A stretch of 64,000 nucleotides of DNA from Excoecaria cochinchinensis (lineage: Eukaryota > Streptophyta > Magnoliopsida > Malpighiales > Euphorbiaceae), in NCBI GenBank assembly GCA_947683425.1, contig CANTUQ010000102.1, forward strand, positions 682,001 through 746,000, written 5' to 3'. A program made the position numbers and the translations under genes. Under the pieces are notes generated by a model. It saw only the letters and a list, made by a program, of their open reading frames with translations. It was not told where the DNA came from and did no database searches. Each line of letters starts with the position of its first letter. The first letter of the stretch is position 1. Positions 22,365 through 34,577 of the stretch are shown here, piece after piece.

Positions 22365-23759
22365 ATGTCTTCCCCTCTAGCCCAAAGGATGCACCGTATC
22401 TTAGATGACAAACACACTTGGGGAGAAGGCGCCCTTTCCTCTATGTCTGGGCTAAAATACCTGTGCCAGGTGAAAGTCGATCAGAACCTCCTTCTAGTGG
22501 CGACCCACTTCTGGAACCCCCGGTTTCACGTCTTCCGGTTCACCTACCAGGAACTGTGCCCTTTGCCCGAAGAGCTAGCTACCATTCTTGGAGCCTGGTT
22601 CCCTCCTAGCGCTCTGCCTTGCGTCCCCCGCTGCGGCCTATTCCAGACCCGGGACATAGCTATGGCTCTCGGCATACCTTCTTCTGAGGCCGCCCGTATG
22701 GTCCCTCCGGGCTCCTCCTTTGCTCTGGGGCCACTGATCGAGGCTCTGCATCAGTTCACTGACATCCCCACCTATCGGGTAAGCATCATATTCTTGTTTT
22801 GCATGGTGAACTTCCTTACTGTTGTCCCAGGGGGTTTGACAGGTGACTTCCGCCTGTTCGAAATCCTGAGCAACTTTCATCTGGGATTATCACCCTTACC
22901 ACTCATTCTGGCTGAAACCATTCTGGGCTTGGACGCTGTGAGCTCTGGATCCACTGCAACCTTCACCGGCAGCCCCTTATTGCTCCAGGTACGTCATTAT
23001 TTTAAAGGTAGTGCGTCCCTTATGGATTTTCACACTAGCTTTTCTTAGCGGGAGGTGCATCCTTTCGGATTTTCACACAACCCTGTGCCTTATTTTTGCC
23101 TGAAGTAAACCCTACTTACTCCAGCGGCTTTTATTCTTTTTTTCTTTTTCTTCTCTTCTTTCTTTTTCTCTTTTCTCTTTTTTTCTTCTCTTCTTTCTTT
23201 TATATTATTATTTATTTTTTTCCCTTTTTTTTAGATCTGGCTGCAGGAGAAACTGAAGATGCTGTCTGAGCCACCCCCTCGAGTTACCCCATAGTACTCG
23301 CCGAGCCACATTCTGCCGCGTCGACGACTGCAAGGGTGTGCCACTACTGGTGAAGGCATTACCAGATTTGGCGAGCTGTCGGATGACGACAACAGTTTTA
23401 CATCTGCCTGGCTTCCACTGTCCCATGTGGTCATTGATGGACCATCGGGGTGTGTTCCCCTCTGTGGGCTCCGTCGAGCCACCTTCTACATCACCTCTCG
23501 ATGTACGCGTCAGCTCGGGATGACCCAGGATGTAGTGAGGGTTCCCTTATCTTTCCGGGGAGGAGCTCTCTCGGTCGCGTTTGCCTCTCGATATCATGAG
23601 TTGTGGGGCAAACTACCAGTAAAGACTGTTATCCCAAGGTTTGGCAATCATTATGTGTCTTCGACTAACGAGTACAAGAAGTGGATCCTTAGTCCAACAT
23701 CTGATAACAGGACTCGAGGGCTCAAGCATCTGGTCGGTGAGAGCAGCAGCAGGACTTAA
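22365..23759 (+). pseudogene. Antisense accessory ORF (aORF) of A, PMD/DUF7745-like, one stop
   Basis: ATG at 22365, 77 bp after the TATA box. Exon 1 is 22365-22988 (208 codons), the intron 22989-23234, exon 2 23235-23759, joined in phase 0 for about 382 residues. One stop interrupts exon 2 (TAG 23292-23294; CAG in A2). N-terminal part: HFWNPRFHVFRFTYQELCPL. Exon 2 holds FYITSRCTRQLGMTQDVVRV followed by a Phe/Trp-rich segment (YHELWGKLP, YKKWILSP), resembling plant mobile domain proteins. Antisense ORFs of this kind are known in Tat elements but their role is not. It ends tail to tail with pol, 387 bp apart. Confidence 0.65.
22989..23234 (+). other. Intron of the A antisense ORF
   Basis: Donor CTCCAG|GTACGT and acceptor CCCTTTTTTTTAG|ATCTGG, 246 bp, phase 0. 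Longer than the A2 intron because of a T/C-rich expansion (23140-23230); the first 150 bp are nearly identical between copies. Confidence 0.75.
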
Positions 23760-24146
23760 CTTAGCTTGCATATGTATTTCTTTTGGTGCTACATTTCTTT
23801 TTAATGCAGAACTAGAAAATGACAAAAATGAAAAGAATAATATTTACTCTATTTCATGAAATTGTATACATTTCCATATAATTTCAGCATACATGATCAG
23901 TTTTGGCATTTACTCAGCTGCTTACGCACCGTTAATACAAGGAACCAAATTTTAACAGCATCAACTCTTGTTACCAATCGGCCCTCTCGGGTTTTAATGA
24001 TCGGACATTTTATCTCATGCCTCTAATTTTTGCACAGGATGCCTTTTTTCGGTTTCACCCTATCGAGGCGCCCAATTTTAGCACAGCCGCCTTTTTTCAG
24101 TTTTCGACCTGCAGGGCATTTTATTCTCTTCTTTTTATTTTGGTCT
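23760..24146. other. Tail-to-tail gap between aORF and pol of A
   Basis: No gene. 24035-24115 holds the phrases TTTTTTCGGTTTCACCCTAT and TTTTTTCAGTTTTCGACCTG, with relatives in B1 (13660-13735). Both transcripts probably end here. Confidence 0.5.
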
Positions 24147-27100
24147 TTAGCCATGGAACCTTTTGAGCCTGTCAACGTTGATCGGTTCTTTGAACTCGTT
24201 CCCATCACTATCCGACAAGATTGTGGCTCCTTTGGATAGCAGCTTCTTAAGGATATACGGTCCCTCCCAGGTGGGTCTGAATTTCCCTCTAATATCTGGT
24301 ATGCCTGGCCTCATCTGCTTGAACACCAAGTCCCCTTCTTTTAGCGGATGCTTTCTCACCTTCTTTCCGAAAGTTCTTGCCAATCTCTTCTGGTAAATCT
24401 GGTTATGATAATAAGCTTTCAGCCTACTCTCATTCAGTAAGTTCAAGTGCTGTAGCCTCTGCTGCGCCCATTCGGCCTCCGAAACTTGGGCTTCCATGAC
24501 CACCCTTAGTCATTTGAGCTCTATCTCAACTGGCAATACTGCTTCCGTTCCATATACCAGAGAAAATGGTGTAGCACCTGTAGACGTCCTTACCCTTGTT
24601 CTATACCCCCATAGGGCGAAGGGTAACTTTTCAGCCCAGTCTTTGTAGGTTTGGACCATCTTGGACAGGATCTTCTTCATATTCTTATTTGCGGCCTCTA
24701 CTGCTCCATTCGCTTGAGGTCGGTAGGGAGAGGATTTATGATGCTCGACACCATACTTCTCAAGGAGCTTCCTGGTTTCCCCCATGAACTGCACCCCATT
24801 ATCAGACACTATGTGATGAGGGAGGCCATATCTGCAGATCAAATTTCTCTCTATGAACTTGGCCATATCCCTCGCGTCAATCTTCTTGAAGGATTCCACC
24901 TCTACCTATTTGGTGAAATAGTCAATTGCGACTATGATGTATCTGTGCCCATTGGATGCCGTAGGGCGAATCTCTCCAATGATATCTATCCCCCAAGCAG
25001 CGAAAGGCCAAGGTGATGTTAGGTTATGTAACTCTGATACTGGCAGGTGTCTCAAGTCTGTGTATTGTTGGCACAACTGGCATTGCTTAACATATCTTGA
25101 GCAGTCATTGTCTATCGTAAGCCAATAGAAGCCTTGTCTCATGATCTTCTTAGCCAAGGTCAAACCGCTCATGTGGGCCCCGCAGACACCTGCATGGGTT
25201 TCCTCCATCACTTTGCGGGCTTCTTTTTTGTTCAAGCACTTGAGCTGAATCCCGTCTGACTGTCTTTTGTACAACACCCCTTCTAAGGATATGAACTGAG
25301 TAGATAGCTTCTGGATCATCCTCTGGTCTTTCTCAGTAGCTTATTCTGGAAATTTATTGTTTTCCAAGTAATTCATGATGTCGAAGTACAATGGTTTCCA
25401 GTCCGCCACTTCTACTTCCATTACAGGCTCGGTCTCAAAGCTGGGCTTATCAAAACTCGAAATTAGCACTGGCTTTATAGCCACTCATTTAGGGTTATCC
25501 CACATTGACACTAAGGTTGCCAATGCATCAGCCAGACGATTTTCATCTCTCGGCACGAAGTGGAAAGTGCAAGTCTCAAACTACCCACATACCTCTTTCA
25601 AGTATTCGACATAGGGGACCAGCCGTTCTTCTTTTATAGCCCACTCACCTCGGATCTGGTTAATTACCAAGGATGAGTCACCGAAGACTTCTACATTCTT
25701 TGCCCCCAATGCCGCTAAAGCTTCTAACCCGAAAGTGCATGCTTCATATTCGGCTTCATTGTTGGTTGCTTTGTACCTCAGCTTCTTTGCTAGGGGAAGT
25801 TTCTCATTATCTGGGGTTGTCAGGACGATTCCGATTTTGGCCCCTCTATTATTCACTGCCCTGTCGAAGTATAACTGCCAACCTTGGACAGAAATCGCGA
25901 CTATGCTCTCATCAGGAAAGGTAAACTCGGGAGTGTCTTCTTGAATAGGATGCTTAGCAAGAAATTCTGCTACGGCTCACCCCTTGATAGTTTTGCGAGT
26001 GATGTATTGCACATCAAACTCCTGTAGCAAGAGCAGCCACCTTCCCATCTTACCAAGCAAAGACGGTGCTTCCTGCAAATATCTTAGCGGATTATGCTTG
26101 GCCACTGCCTGAACTTTGTATGAGTGGAAGTAATGTCTCAGCTTCTTTGACGCCCAAATAACTGCAAGGCAGATCTTCTCTACTTCAGCATATTTTATCT
26201 CATAAGCCAGGAACTTCTTGCTGAGGTAATAAATTGCGAATTCGATCCCAAATTCATCCTCTTGAGCCATCATGGCGCCCACTGAATTGCCATCTACTAC
26301 CAAATACAGGATAAGTGGCTTGATCGGTTGTGGCGGCCTTAGCACTGGCGGATTCAACAGGTATTACCTGATGCTGTCAAAGGCTTTCTGGCAGTCTTCG
26401 TTCCATACCACAGGTTGATTCTTTCTAAGCAGCTTAAAAATAGGCTCGCATATCGAAGTGAGCTTGGCGATAAATCGGCTGACATACTGCAGCTTGCCCA
26501 GGAAACTCCTTACATCCTTCTCTTTTTGTGGCACAGGCATCTCTCTGATGTTCTTCACCTTGTCCGGGTCAATTTCTATTCCCCTCTGACTGACGACATG
26601 TCCCAATAGTTTTCCTGAAGTCACTCCGAAAATGCACTTCTTGGGGTTAAGTCACAGATTATACTTGTCAATCCTGGTGAATAACTTTTCTAGAGCTTCA
26701 AAGTGTCCCTCTCGGGTGGCTGACTTGACCATCATGTCATCGACATATACTTCTACTTCTTTGTGGATCAGGTCACTTAAGATCTTGGTCGCCATCCTCT
26801 GGTATATGGCCCCTGCATTCTTCAGGTCGAAAGGCATGACTCAGTAGGCGTAGGTCCCCCATTCTGTGATGAAAGCAGTCTTAACCCGGTCAGCTATTTT
26901 GTTCAGGATCTGGTTGTAGCCCACATAACCATCTCCAGAGCAGTACATCGCACAATTGGCGGCACTATCTATCAACACATCGATATGAGGTAGTGGAAAA
27001 TCATCTTTAGGGCAAGCCTTATTCAGATCTCGATAATCCACACACACTCTGACTTTTTCGTTCTTCTTCGCTACAGGGACCACATTTTCCAACCATGTAG

Positions 27101-27338
27101 GATACTGCACTTCAACAAGGAACTTGGCTTCAATCTGCTGTCGAATTTCCTCCTTGACCTTGTCTGCCCATTCTGGTCTGAGCCTTCTCAACTTCTGTTT
27201 CACAGGCTTGTAATCCGGATAAGTCGGGATAGCATGTTCTGCCACGTCTCGATCAATTCCTGGCATGTCCTCATAGGTCCAGGCAAAGACTTTTTCATAT
27301 TTTCTTATTATTCTCTCAAATTTTTTTTCTCTCCTCAA
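24147..27338 (-). pseudogene. pol of A: RT, RNase H, second (archaeal-type) RNase H, integrase; nine stops
   Basis: One frame of 1064 codons ending in TAA (24147). RT: DFPLPHIDVLID, CSGDGYVGYNQI, catalytic YVDD at 26747-26736. RNase H at about 26330-25990. A second RNase H at about 25920-25560 (LYFDRAVN, NNEAEYEA, FGDSSLVINQ) is the archaeal type seen in Tat elements. Integrase: HHCC zinc motif at about 25215-25080, D at 24986 (WGIDIIGE), D at 24803 (VSDNG), E at 24698 (ANGAVEAA), giving D,D(35)E. Stops at 26841, 26652, 26364, 25977, 25581, 25485, 25341, 24906 and 24510. A one-base slip in an A8 run near 27325 separates this frame from gag-pro. Confidence 0.9.
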
Positions 27339-28944
27339 GAGTTATATTTGATGCTATTAGAATTTCTTTCGGATTATCCGAGGTTCCAAGATTAAAAGGC
27401 GTTGTATCAGTGGAATCAATGTCAAAAATTGATGGAATATGATCATGTTCATGCATGTTGAAATCATTAGAAACATCGCACAAGTAAGAGAAATCGTTTG
27501 CCTTATTAATAATATCATAATTGTCATTTACATCATAAAAAAGTTCTGGAATAAAAAGACAGTCTAAGCTAGAGTCTTCTTCTGCCACTCCAGAGGTTGA
27601 TGCTGTCGCTGCTTGTTCCTTGGTTTCCTGATTTAGCAGAGGCCCCTCAGGCATGTCGGAGGAAACCCTCAAATCTCCCATTTTCGGCTCTAATTCTGCT
27701 ATCTTTTCTTTCCCTTTCAGCCTGGCAGCTATCATCTTCTCGGTAACGACCTCTTCAGGCTCGCATCTGTCCCAAGTGATACCCTGAGTCATGACCTCCT
27801 CATCCCAAAAGTCCTCGGCAGTCTTGATAAACCTGACACGCCAGTCAAATATATCATTAAAGATCTCGAACCTAGGGACAATCCTCCCCTTTACCCATTG
27901 TGGCTCATCTTCGCCAGTATAAGCACAAACTGAGGATGCCGGTACAAAGCTTTCTGAAATGTGAGGGATCTTGTCCGCCGCCTTCTTCTTGCCGAAACCG
28001 CCTCTGTACCCCAGACCTTTTCGGTTCTTCTGACCTCGAGTGGTGATCGCGGTTTGCAACCCTTGAGAGTTTCTGCCCAATCCAGCCCCGAGGAGATAGT
28101 GCATCTTCTTCAACATATTAACCACAGCTGGGTTATCCACTGACCCGTGCTCTTCTCTTATCATGGACACGTGGAAGCCACTAAATGGCTGATTAGCCAT
28201 TTCAAGCGTTGAGACCTGGTTCTCCCTGGCTGCCTTGATAGTCACCACCTCCCCTTCATGTGGGAACTTTATCATTTGATGCAGCATGGATGGTACTCCT
28301 CCTAATTTGTGAAACCAGGGTCTCCCGAGCAGAGCTGAGAAGTTAGCAGGGATAGGCAGAACTACAAATTCCACCTCCACTTCAATGGGTCCTATCTTGA
28401 CCAAGGTCTTAAAGGTCCCCGAGGCTTGCCTCCTCGAATTATCGTAGGCTGTGATAGTCAGATCTGATCCACTGAGCATATCCTCGTTTAAACCAAAAGC
28501 CTGCAGAGCTATCAGGGGGCACACATTGATAGAAGACCCATCGTCTACCATAACGCAAGCAGTGTATTTGTCGTTAATCTGCGCTTTGATGTACAGGGGT
28601 CTATTATGATTACGGCCTTCGACCGGTAGGTCGGCATCAGAAAAGACCAATCTCTCCTCGGATCCTCCCTTAACTAAGCCCAAAAGCTCTGATGGGGAAA
28701 TCGTGGTGGCGACCGTGGCCTCAACCAAAGCCTCTACTACCTTCTGCCTATGAGAGGGTGATTGTCTCAAAAGATCCCAGATGGATATTTGAGCCGCAGT
28801 TTTCTTCAATTGCCTGACAATCTGATTCTCCTCTGGCTCTTTTTCTGCTGGCATCTGCGTTGGCTCGGGTAGCCTTATAATCTCAGGGACCACCCTTCCA
28901 CTTCTCGTTACAGCCCCTACCTCTTCTTTGTCTTCATCAGACCC
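27316..28944 (-). pseudogene. gag-pro of A, 3' part (protease, G-patch)
   Basis: Continuation of the gag frame after the Athila insertion; phase is kept exactly across the 5-bp duplication. Starts SDEDKEEVGAVTRSGRVV. Aspartic protease motif VDDGSSINV at about 28548, flap-like region and VLPIPANFSALLGRPW at about 28370-28310. A G-patch-like segment follows (GAGLGRNSQG, GLGYRGG, about 28090-28000). It ends in TGA (27316) after an A8 run where the pol frame departs. No internal stop, in contrast to pol. Confidence 0.85.
28940..28944. repeat. Target site duplication of Athila, left copy (GACCC)
   Basis: Repeats 42630-42634, directly outside the TGACACGACC and GTTATCA ends of the Athila element. 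Confidence 0.92.
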
Positions 28945-30727
28945 TGACACGACCTCAGCAAGTGTACTGAATCGACAAGTAATATAATGGAGTAAAATTA
29001 AGACTCCGAGTTATCGTACCCAAGGGACTGTGTGCACAAGTAATGAAAATCAAATGTATGCTAAAGAATTCCCAATTGTTTGAATTAATTAAATTAACTA
29101 CTGATTAAAAACAAAGGATTTAAATAACCAAAATAAACAAACAGAAATAATTAAATTAAACTAACAGCAACAATTGCAATAAACTAAATGACGGAAAAAT
29201 TAACAAGATAAGAATTCAGAATTAAACAAACGTTGCTCAGGTTCACTCATCCACCCCATACCCAGATATGAACAAAATTAATCCAAGAATTATTTATGAA
29301 AGAATTCGGGATAACCCTCTTAACCCAGGCTTCCCAAACGGAGTCAGCCACACAAATTATATGACATCCAAAAATGGAGTCAGCCACATAATCAGCCTAT
29401 GCACGGGTCTAAAATCCTAAGTTTGGTTTACTTTCCCAATACGGAGTCAAATAACCCAAAACTTAATTATTTCATCACCATTCGAGTCTTAAATCACAAA
29501 ATCCTGCACTTCTAGATTCCCAATCGGAGTCGTCCAAAAGACACAGCAAAAATGATAAAAACTGAATATAGATAACCATGGTATTCAATCCATACAACTC
29601 AATAACCAACAAAGATAATGAAATAAATCATTCCTCAAAACTGGAAATTAACTTGATAAAATAAATTCCATAAATCAATAATAAATACCAGTGAAATAAA
29701 CCATTCAATCATATTTAAATTCAATGATGTTCAGAATTCACATCATGGGTAGGAGATTCAGAGATCCCCCAAACAACTAAAAACTACTCACAATCCATTA
29801 CAAAATCAAAAGGAAAGAGGAAAGAATAAACCCAGAAATTCATTGAGGTGTAGATCCCGTTGAACCCTTAGTTTCTCAATCTCCTTCTTCAAATCTTCAA
29901 TGGAGAAAATCTGGAAATTTTCTGAATAAAAAAAAAAACTCCTCTTGAAACTAAAACTAGGTTCTTCTAATGTAAAAACTCTTGAATTGCAAAAAATCCA
30001 ATCTCAAGATAAAATCCGAAATCTTAATTAAGAACAACTGAAAAACTATCCCGAAAATCTATCTCTAAAACCCTAACTCGAAAAATAGATTTTTTACTAG
30101 CCGCCGCCTCAAAATCAGAAACTTCTCTTTTTAAATCGCGAGGGGTCACGGTGGTAACTATATTAGTTGCCACCGTGAGGTGTTGAAAAGGTGAATCTGG
30201 ATTGCGTGTGGGATAGGGGTCACGGTGGTAACCAGATTAGGTTGCCACTGTGACCTACTCAACTTTTTGCTTTTGTCCTGCATTTCCTATGTCACGGTGG
30301 CAACCACATTACCTTGCCACCGTGAGGTAATTTCTCACTTGCTTCTGCCTTGGGGCGAACTATGTCACGGTGGTGATAACATTGGTTACCACCGTGACCC
30401 ATAACAGGTCTGCATACTGCCCAATGAATACACATGTCACGGTGGTGAGTACTTTGGTTACCACCGTGACCTATGTTACTCCTGCATTCTGCCCAACTCC
30501 TTTGCATGTCACGGTGGTGACCAAGGTCATCACCACCGTGAGGTACCTGAAAAATGTTGCACTAAATTAAACTTAATCAAAAACTAACAAAAATTATATA
30601 AAAACTCAAATTTTATTAAAATTAACATAATTAATCTAACATGAGCATATCACGATAATAAACACTACTAAACACCACAAATCATACGAAAACACTACCA
30701 AATCTAAAAACTAAATTGAAGTTATCA
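28945..30727 (-). repeat. Athila 3' LTR (1783 bp)
   Basis: On the minus strand TGATAACTTCAA...GAGGTCGTGTCA. Same length as the 5' LTR. Carries a six-unit hairpin array (30145-30543) and a TATA-like TTTAAAAA just below it. Confidence 0.94.
30128..30543 (-). promoter_or_regulatory. Athila 3' LTR: TATA-like run and six-unit hairpin array
   Basis: Units start at 30145, 30219, 30291, 30364, 30436 and 30508 (72-74 bp apart). Each has GTCACGGTGG, a loop of about 16 nt and CCACCGTGA(C/G), then about 36 bp of linker. On the minus strand the array is followed within 9 nt by TTTAAAA (30135-30129), a likely core promoter. Confidence 0.75.
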
Positions 30728-30745
30728 AATACCCCACACTTAGAC
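30728..30745 (-). other. Polypurine tract of Athila
   Basis: The minus strand reads AAGTGTGGGGTATT directly before the LTR start TGATAAC, the usual form for this lineage. A second AAGTGTGGGGTACC occurs at 31386-31400. Confidence 0.75.
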
Positions 30746-32439
30746 TTTGCTCGTCCTCGAGTAAATGAATTATCCACATTCCTGAAATTTCAAACTCTAA
30801 CTCAGAATATGAAAACTTAACAACAATCATAGCACCAAGTAGAAGGGTCTTAGTTACAAATCCTCAACTTAATTTATATCAAGTAATTTCACGTGTGTGT
30901 GCGCTAGGCTCAAAACAAGTTCTCTCTTTTCAAAACAAAACAACCAATGCATTCCAGCAATTTGAGCAAAGAAATTAAATATGCAAACGAATTTACATAC
31001 AGGTTTCGTGCTTAAAACTCAGGAAAATCATACGCCTCTCCTTTAGCACCGGAACCACAAGGGTCATCTCCACTTAAACAACTCAAATCAAGAATATAAT
31101 CAAAAGGACTTATTCCAAGGTTGTAATGTTAGGTTAAGGTATTGGCTAACAAGAAAAGTTAAAGAATTCAAACCAAGAATTTGCCACTTTACCTAAAATT
31201 CAACTAACCCAAACTGAACAAAATTGTCCAGATCCTACCTTCAATTCACCCATAATTTCCAATGTTGTCTACTTCTCCATACATAATATGCATTGAGCTC
31301 AACAACAACAAAATGATGAATTTCCCTTTTAATTCACTTTTAAACCCAATTCCGTAATTATGAGTATATCTTTTTCTACTCAAAGGTACCCCACACTTGA
31401 ATTTTTCGATATTCAATAATCAAAATTGACTAAAAGAAACGACAAAACTCATTGAACTTTCATATATATTTTTTTTCTTTTTTTTCATTATTTTTCTCTC
31501 TTTTTTTTTCTGGGGTACCCAAAGTCTAGAATTTCTTATACCCATTTTTTTTTTCTAATGAGGGAAAGTTTAACATCATACTAATTAATACCCACAAAAT
31601 TCAACAATTCTTCTCACACTTCCACTATTTCAACAATAGATACCCTTAGTCAACTTTCAATGATATTCCAACCCAATCCTAGAGTGGCCAATTCTTAGAA
31701 ACGGGTAGGCAAAGGCATTTAGGCTACATGGTAAAATAATAGTGTAACAAGAAAATTTCGTAGTACGCTTTTAGCATACTAAATCAGCTCAACGGGGTTA
31801 GCAATGGAAATAACATAAACAGGTAGGTCTAAAGCTATTTAAAAGTGGTTATCAAAGAACAAATTGCCTTAATCATGTCCTAAACTTGTTTAAGTTGTTA
31901 TCATGTTTCGAAGGGTGATGAGGAAGGTTCTAATTATCCTACCATTCCTTCACTCAAAAACTCTTACGCACTGGATTTTTTTTTTCAAATTTTTACAAAC
32001 AAGCCTATAGTGCATAAAAGATTGGAAATCACAAGATATATGACCGATTGAGATTCAATTTGCTTCTAAGACTTCTAACTACTCGTTTGCTAAGATTGAT
32101 ATTTAAGAAATTCCATTCACAACTTAAAGTTCAAAACATTCACAACAGGAATAACTAGAGGCAAGCTAAACTAAGATAGGAAAATTTCTCACAACCACAA
32201 TTAAGTATTCAAATCATCTGAACTCAAAAAAAATATGCAAATATAATTAAGATAAAACATCAAACATGCAGAAACATAAAGAAAATGAAATAACTATTTA
32301 CATATTAAGCTGTTGGAGTTAGTCATCCTACCCCCCACTTAATACCTTGCTGTCCCCAGCAAGTTAAAAATAATTACAAAACACAGTTAATATGCAAATA
32401 CATATAAAAATAAAACAAAAAGATAATAGGTCTCCCTGG
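30746..32439 (-). other. 3' non-coding region of Athila
   Basis: AT-rich with T tracts at 31465-31555. No coding frame. 31100-31980 is clearly related to 62230-62935 in element B2 (shared TTAGGCTTAGGTA/TTAGGTTAAGGTA, TGGCTAACAA, TTTAGCATAC, AAAGGTTCTAAT-like blocks, in the same order), so part of it is conserved or was exchanged. Confidence 0.55.
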
Positions 32440-33626
32440 TCATATCTCTGGAGGTGGCGGTGGAAAATGGGCATCAGCCCGTGCAGTCCAGGCGGAAAAT
32501 CCCTGGATCAGTTGGTCCATCTGGGACTGCATGTCTGCCTGGGACGCTGAGATGGTGCTCACAGATGTGGCAAGGGTATCCGCTGACGCAGCGATGATGT
32601 CCATGCGAGCCATCAGAGCGTCGTAATATTGTGAAGATAAATGCGCAGGCTCTGGTGCTGGAGGTGCTTCCGCATCGTCCGCGTGCTCATAGGGCAAGCC
32701 TCCTAGACCCCGCTGCACTCCCTGCAGATACTCGGCGCGAGTAGTCAATCTGTATCCGTGTCTAGTCGTCGCGTCGTCCAGTACGACTTTCATGTTCTTC
32801 AACAGCTTCTTGTCAATAGTCGCAGTGGAGGAGAGTGGCTTAGGTTTCCGCAAGGGATGATGCACAGCCTTAGCAATTACTGTGACTAATCCTCCCAAAG
32901 CAATCTTTTTCACCTTCTTGGGATGCCATTGTATCTCCTCCAACTTATGCCACAGATGGGGTGCCCCATTAATTTGCACACCCCGCACCATACAAGCGAG
33001 AAATAATGCTTCTGGTAAATTTACCTGCCATGGTGAGTCCACATGACTCAAGAAAGATAGTGAGAAAAATCGATGTAGGATCCGCATAGTATGAGTATCA
33101 AGATGGTGGGCCTTTGTCCGGCCTGATACATATTGCGTGGCTGTCACAGAATCTCTAATGATTGCCCAGGCGGTTTCCTTGTCATAATCTGCAAAACAAT
33201 CTGGAGAGAGGGCAGAGAAACCTAGCATTTCAGAAAAGTCGACAAAAGTGCGCTCATACTTAGTACCCTCCAGAAAAAAGGTTACCCTTCCAGGATCTTG
33301 AGAGGGATCGCGGCCGATCCGACATTGCACAGTTGACACGAAATCCCTTGTCAACCCCGGATAGATTTTCTCGTTAATCGCAAACAACCTCTCCCAACCA
33401 ATATTAGAGATTAGCCGCTGTACGTCATTTTTTATTCCCAGCTTTTCCAATAGATCAAAATCCAAATAGCTCGTTGGAATGTACGAGCATTTGGTAAACA
33501 GCGCGTATGCAGTTTTCTGACTGAGTGGAACCCAGGAAGGAACATGGGAGATATCGACCGTAGGCTGGCTGGACGTTTGTCCTGATGAACTAGAGGCAAG
33601 AGCTGAACTTTTGCGCTTAGGAGCCA
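32440..33626 (-). CDS. Athila accessory ORF (ATHILA ORF1-like), intact, start split by an intron
   Basis: 395 codons with no stop, ending at 32440. The first codon in unspliced DNA would be GTG (33627), but AG at 33628-33627 is a good acceptor (CATGTTGTGCAG|TGGCTCC). Joining to the leader exon, which ends in CAACAA at 34450, gives an ATG followed by APKRKSS, so the start codon spans the junction. Ser-rich N-terminus; core PGRVTFFLEGTKYERTFVDF, RILHRFFSLSFLSHVDSPW, NLPEALFLACMVRGVQINGA matches the same family as ORF2 of A/A2. The C-terminus is Pro-rich with a short coiled coil. Function unknown; localisation cannot be told from the sequence beyond a basic PKRK near the N-terminus. Confidence 0.7.
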
Positions 33627-34449
33627 CTGCACAACATGGAAAATGAAATTCAATAGCATGCTCTGGGCATTAACAGTAATTGATTTAAAATAAAGCATAA
33701 TGTTAAACTCCTGCTAAGTTGTTAAAAAAAATCTCTCTATTCCAAAATGAATAACATAACAGATGCCAGAATGCAAGAAGAATGCAGATGACATATGTAC
33801 AATGCGGCAAAGGTGATGAGCAGATGCTTTATGAAACACAGAATCACCAGTAGCAAAATGCAATTAATGGTTAAGAGAAATTGAGCTACTGTCAAAAGCA
33901 AAATGTATATATGAGAACAATAAACTCATTTTAACGTTATTGCGAAAGAGTCTTGGTATTTCATATTGGCAAGAATTGGGAAAAACAGGAAAATCATTCA
34001 TTCAGACATTTAGTCAAACACCTGGTATGCAGATAGTTATATAACCAACTTGAAGCTCAAAGATCATACTAACAACCCATAATTTCAAAAACCATGCATT
34101 ACAACACAGAGTAAGAAATTAAAACCCAGCAATTTGCATTATGAACCAAGAATTTTAAGAGAAATTTCAATTTAAATCATACACACACCCATTTGCCCTA
34201 ACATTCCAACTCAACTCGTTCATGGATTTAGCATCAGAGATTGAAATTTAGGATGAAGATAAGAATTTAGAATACCCCCCCAACATAAATTCAAAGCTTA
34301 AACAGAAGTCAATCCTCAGTGGGGAGAAGTAAAGAGATCTCTTACATACCGCTATTGTAAAGACAAGAACAGGGAAAAGAACAACACGAAAAGAAACTAA
34401 ATGCAAAATTAGAAAGAAAAAGAAAAGAAGAAAAAATCGAATTACTTAC
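33627..34449 (-). other. Leader intron of the Athila accessory ORF
   Basis: Donor ACAA|GTAAGTAA (G at 34449) and acceptor TTGTGCAG ending at 33627; 823 bp, AT-rich. Donor sequence and position just before the start codon are shared with ORF2 of A and A2. Confidence 0.65.
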
Positions 34450-34577
34450 TTGTTGTAGGTTGGCAGAAATCGGAGCCTAAAAGAAAGATTGGTAGTTCGA
34501 AAAACAGATGAAGTGAAAGATTTAAATGTTTGAGAGTGCGATGTGCGGGTGAGTGAGAAATAAAACATGAAAATCTG

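Noticed and set aside
30292..30570. ORFs on both strands over the hairpin array (also 42194-42472)
   Set aside because: They arise from the periodic GTCACGGTGG/CCACCGTGAC units; no independent coding evidence.
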